From Methanomicrobium antiquum (GTDB taxonomy: Archaea > Halobacteriota > Methanomicrobia > Methanomicrobiales > Methanomicrobiaceae), in NCBI RefSeq assembly GCF_029633915.1, contig NZ_CP091092.1:1302001-1366000 (forward strand): a DNA stretch of 64,000 nucleotides, given 5' to 3'. The notes under the pieces were generated by a model, which was given only the letters and a program-made list of their open reading frames with translations, ran no database searches and had not been told where the DNA came from. Made by a program: the position numbers and the translations under genes. Below, one piece after another: positions 62,050-64,000 of this stretch; positions within the stretch are counted from its first letter, which is position 1, and each line of letters opens with the position of its first letter.

Positions 62050-63294
62050 TTATTTTTCTCCGATAAATCCTGACGAAAGAAGACCTGCACCAACAGAGCC
62101 AATATACTGTGAATATGGTGGAACAACAACATCAGTCTTAAGAAGTTTTCCCATCTCAATTACAAGACCTTCTATAAGCGAGGAGCCTCCAACCATTATC
62201 ACAGGCTCTTTTATATCGACTTCCTGGAGCTGTTGTTCATATACCTGTTCTGAAACACTTCTACAGGCCGCTGCCGCAACATCTTCTTTTGAATGACCTT
62301 CAGCAAGTGCATTTACAAGACTCTGTGTTCCAAAGACTATACAGTAACTGTTCATTGGAACCTCCTTTGAACTGCCTTTTGCCGCCAGAGGGCCAAGTTC
62401 TGTAATATCAACTCCAAGACGTTTGGCAGTCATCTCAAGAAAACGCCCTGATGCACCGGCACAGATACCGCCCATTGTAAACGAACCCGGAATTCCGTCC
62501 TGAACAGATATCGCTTTGTTGTCCATTCCGCCAATATCAATAACGGTCGCCTCACCATGTTGCCTGTCAGCAAGATATACAGCTCCTTTTGAATTAACAG
62601 TCAGTTCTTCCTGTATGAGATCTGCTTTGAATTTATCCCCAACAAGATATCTTCCATAACCTGTTGTTCCAATAGCCTCAATATCTGACATTTTAAGTCC
62701 TGACTGTTCAAAGGCAGTTTTAACAGCACTTTCAGCACTTTCAATTACTCCCGTGGTAGGATTCCATCCAACACCTATTATTTCGTTGTCTTTCATGACA
62801 ACCGCTTTTGTTGTGGATGAACCTGAATCTATACCAAGGGTTGTTCCGGTCTGTTCTTCACGTGCAAGAAGTGCTCTTCGTCTTGCAACTGTTGTCAGAG
62901 CCTCCATTCTTGTAAGAAGCGTTCCGGAAGTGGTTCTTTCTGTAAAAGAATAACTTACAACAGGAAGAGTTGACTTATTGTGTATGTACCTTCTAAGTTC
63001 GTTTCTTACAATTGCCGCTTCGGAACATCTGAAACATGTCGCAATAAAAACAGCATCTGCTTCAACAGCTCCGTCAACAAGTGCTTTTGCCCGTGCTATA
63101 GCGAGTTTCAAATCCGCAGATTTTGCCTCAAGGCCAAATTCAGAATATGCTTTTTTGATATCTGCTAAAGTTACGTCAGGGAAAAACATCTCAGCATTTA
63201 CCATTGCCGCTGCGTCATAGATCTCTTTTTGAACTCCGCTGTGTTCAGGTCCGCAGGACAGCTGTACAACTCTTACAGGCTGTTCTTTTTTCAT
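62050..63294 (-). CDS. mmp15: Methanogenesis marker protein 15, BadF/HgdC-type ATPase
   Basis: The 414-residue protein has an N-terminal part specific to marker 15 ([20 protein letters not shown], cysteines in [13 protein letters not shown]) and from about residue 150 an ASKHA ATPase domain: [64 protein letters not shown] and [13 protein letters not shown]. The cysteine in GGICAGAS is the position that binds a 4Fe-4S cluster between subunits in 2-hydroxyacyl-CoA dehydratase activators. ATP-driven electron delivery in metallocofactor activation is therefore a sound inference. It overlaps marker 5 by four bases. Confidence 0.92.
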   Translation of the reverse strand: MKKEQPVRVVQLSCGPEHSGVQKEIYDAAAMVNAEMFFPDVTLADIKKAYSEFGLEAKSADLKLAIARAKALVDGAVEADAVFIATCFRCSEAAIVRNELRRYIHNKSTLPVVSYSFTERTTSGTLLTRMEALTTVARRRALLAREEQTGTTLGIDSGSSTTKAVVMKDNEIIGVGWNPTTGVIESAESAVKTAFEQSGLKMSDIEAIGTTGYGRYLVGDKFKADLIQEELTVNSKGAVYLADRQHGEATVIDIGGMDNKAISVQDGIPGSFTMGGICAGASGRFLEMTAKRLGVDITELGPLAAKGSSKEVPMNSYCIVFGTQSLVNALAEGHSKEDVAAAACRSVSEQVYEQQLQEVDIKEPVIMVGGSSLIEGLVIEMGKLLKTDVVVPPYSQYIGSVGAGLLSSGFIGEK

Positions 63295-63773
63295 TTTACA
63301 TTCTCCCCGGACTTTTCTGATTTCTCCATATTACCTGGAATACCGGCTAAAAATTCTTTTATTCTTTGAATGAATGCTAAACCTTCATCCTCATCAGATG
63401 GATATGTCAACTCAAGAATAGGTATTTCTGTTCTTTGACGGGTCAAAAATTTCACAAGTTCATTTGTCCTTGAACACCCCATACAACCAAAAGCAAGATC
63501 AGAATCATTGATTATAATTGCGGCCTCTGCTGATTCAATAAGAGGTCCAAAAAGCGACATTCTCCCCCGGACTCCTGAAGGAACTTCTACAGCGGCATAT
63601 TTGAGACCTTTTTTTGGATCTTCAGGCGTCATTTGAAGCGGTGGTGAATCAAAGCCTGGTGTCTGTATCTTCTCACGTATTGCAATTGCCACTCCAAGCG
63701 GTTCGTGCCCAAATCTTTCAACCAGATCTGAAAGAATCAGACTTGTTGAAGGATAAATAAAAACTTTAGACAT
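63291..63773 (-). CDS. mmp5: Methanogenesis marker protein 5
   Basis: The 160-residue protein starts [20 protein letters not shown] and contains [20 protein letters not shown] and [20 protein letters not shown], the marker 5 pattern (TIGR03271) with a CMGC motif that could hold a metal or disulfide. Function is unknown. It overlaps marker 15 by four bases and follows the next marker gene after five bases. Confidence 0.88.
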   Translation of the reverse strand: MSKVFIYPSTSLILSDLVERFGHEPLGVAIAIREKIQTPGFDSPPLQMTPEDPKKGLKYAAVEVPSGVRGRMSLFGPLIESAEAAIIINDSDLAFGCMGCSRTNELVKFLTRQRTEIPILELTYPSDEDEGLAFIQRIKEFLAGIPGNMEKSEKSGENVK

Positions 63774-63778
63774 TTTTT

Positions 63779-64000
63779 TCAGCTCTCCTCTGATTTTATT
63801 ATTTTTAGAAGTTTATCGACAGGTAATTTTTCAGCCTCATCTTTCCCAATTCCCTTTATTGCATCGGGGGTTGCTCTTTCTCCTGCATAATCCTTTAAAA
63901 ATCCCTTTGATATATACCTTAAAAGTTTCATTTCAAACTCATGTCCGTAGTATCCGGGACGTGCACCACCAAGATTTGCCCTGCAGCGTCTTGGATCTCC
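63779..64000 (-). CDS. mmp6: Probable methanogenesis marker protein 6, cut by the window edge
   Basis: The last 73 residues are visible: GDPRRCRANLGGARPGYYGH, then EFEMKLLRYISKGFLKDYAG and an end IKGIGKDEAEKLPVDKLLKI followed by IKSEES. The frame is open to the right edge. Its place directly before marker 5 in a tight operon fits the usual order marker 6 - marker 5 - marker 15 - marker 17 - marker 7. I identify it by context and general appearance and not by a certain motif. Confidence 0.55.
   Translation of the reverse strand, partial: GDPRRCRANLGGARPGYYGHEFEMKLLRYISKGFLKDYAGERATPDAIKGIGKDEAEKLPVDKLLKIIKSEES

Overview
The window is chromosomal DNA from an AT-rich methanogenic archaeon, most likely of the order Methanomicrobiales (a Methanoplanus-like organism is a guess). 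The grounds are a cluster of methanogenesis marker genes at the right end, a short archaeal NifB, archaeal ThrRS, geranylgeranylglyceryl phosphate synthase, family B DNA polymerase, GatCAB, XPD helicase, a tRNA-Met with an intron at the canonical archaeal site, and S-layer-type secreted proteins.

Bases 1-6800 are a decayed accessory island. It holds an edge-truncated HNH nuclease, a MazG-like gene with no visible start codon, two related remnants of an Orc1/Cdc6 C-terminus on either side of a HicA-HicB toxin-antitoxin pair, a beheaded Schlafen/AlbA-type ATP-binding gene, an IS21 fragment, a complete IS1634-like element that split a RelE-type toxin gene (6-bp target duplication, reading frame restorable exactly), a small antitoxin-like gene and a broken tyrosine integrase. 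The island abuts the 3' end of the intron-containing tRNA-Met gene, a typical integration site.

Bases 7200-30400 hold two large HEAT-repeat proteins (probably one gene split by a frameshift, with five FliM-like EID motifs), surface proteins and lipoproteins, a class III ribonucleotide reductase with a glutaredoxin partner but without the usual glycyl-radical tail, thpR-cca, a PhoU-type regulator, glnA, an aldehyde dehydrogenase, a FeoA-domain protein, NifB and a thioredoxin-CcdA membrane protein. Bases 30600-54700 are dense housekeeping genes: thrS, dcd, trmJ, GGGP synthase, topA, gatB-gatA-gatC, an AsnB-like ATPase, polB, mdh, pyrD-pyrK, rlmH, a MobA-like gene, panE, ogt, XPD helicase, purB. 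Bases 53400-59900 are again loose: two flavodoxin-type proteins, a lysine-rich repeat ORF, an S-layer-type protein, a 386-bp MITE and a second IS1634-like copy. Bases 60500-64000 are the methanogenesis marker operon (6-5-15-17-7), linked to methyl-coenzyme M reductase maturation or activation; NifB elsewhere in the window may supply its metallocluster precursor.

The intergenic DNA is rich in structured repeats: a dispersed ~70-bp hairpin family with compensating stem changes, 74-76-bp tandem units at two loci, a ~385-bp MITE in two near-identical copies with 6-bp target duplications, and several AT-rich minisatellites.
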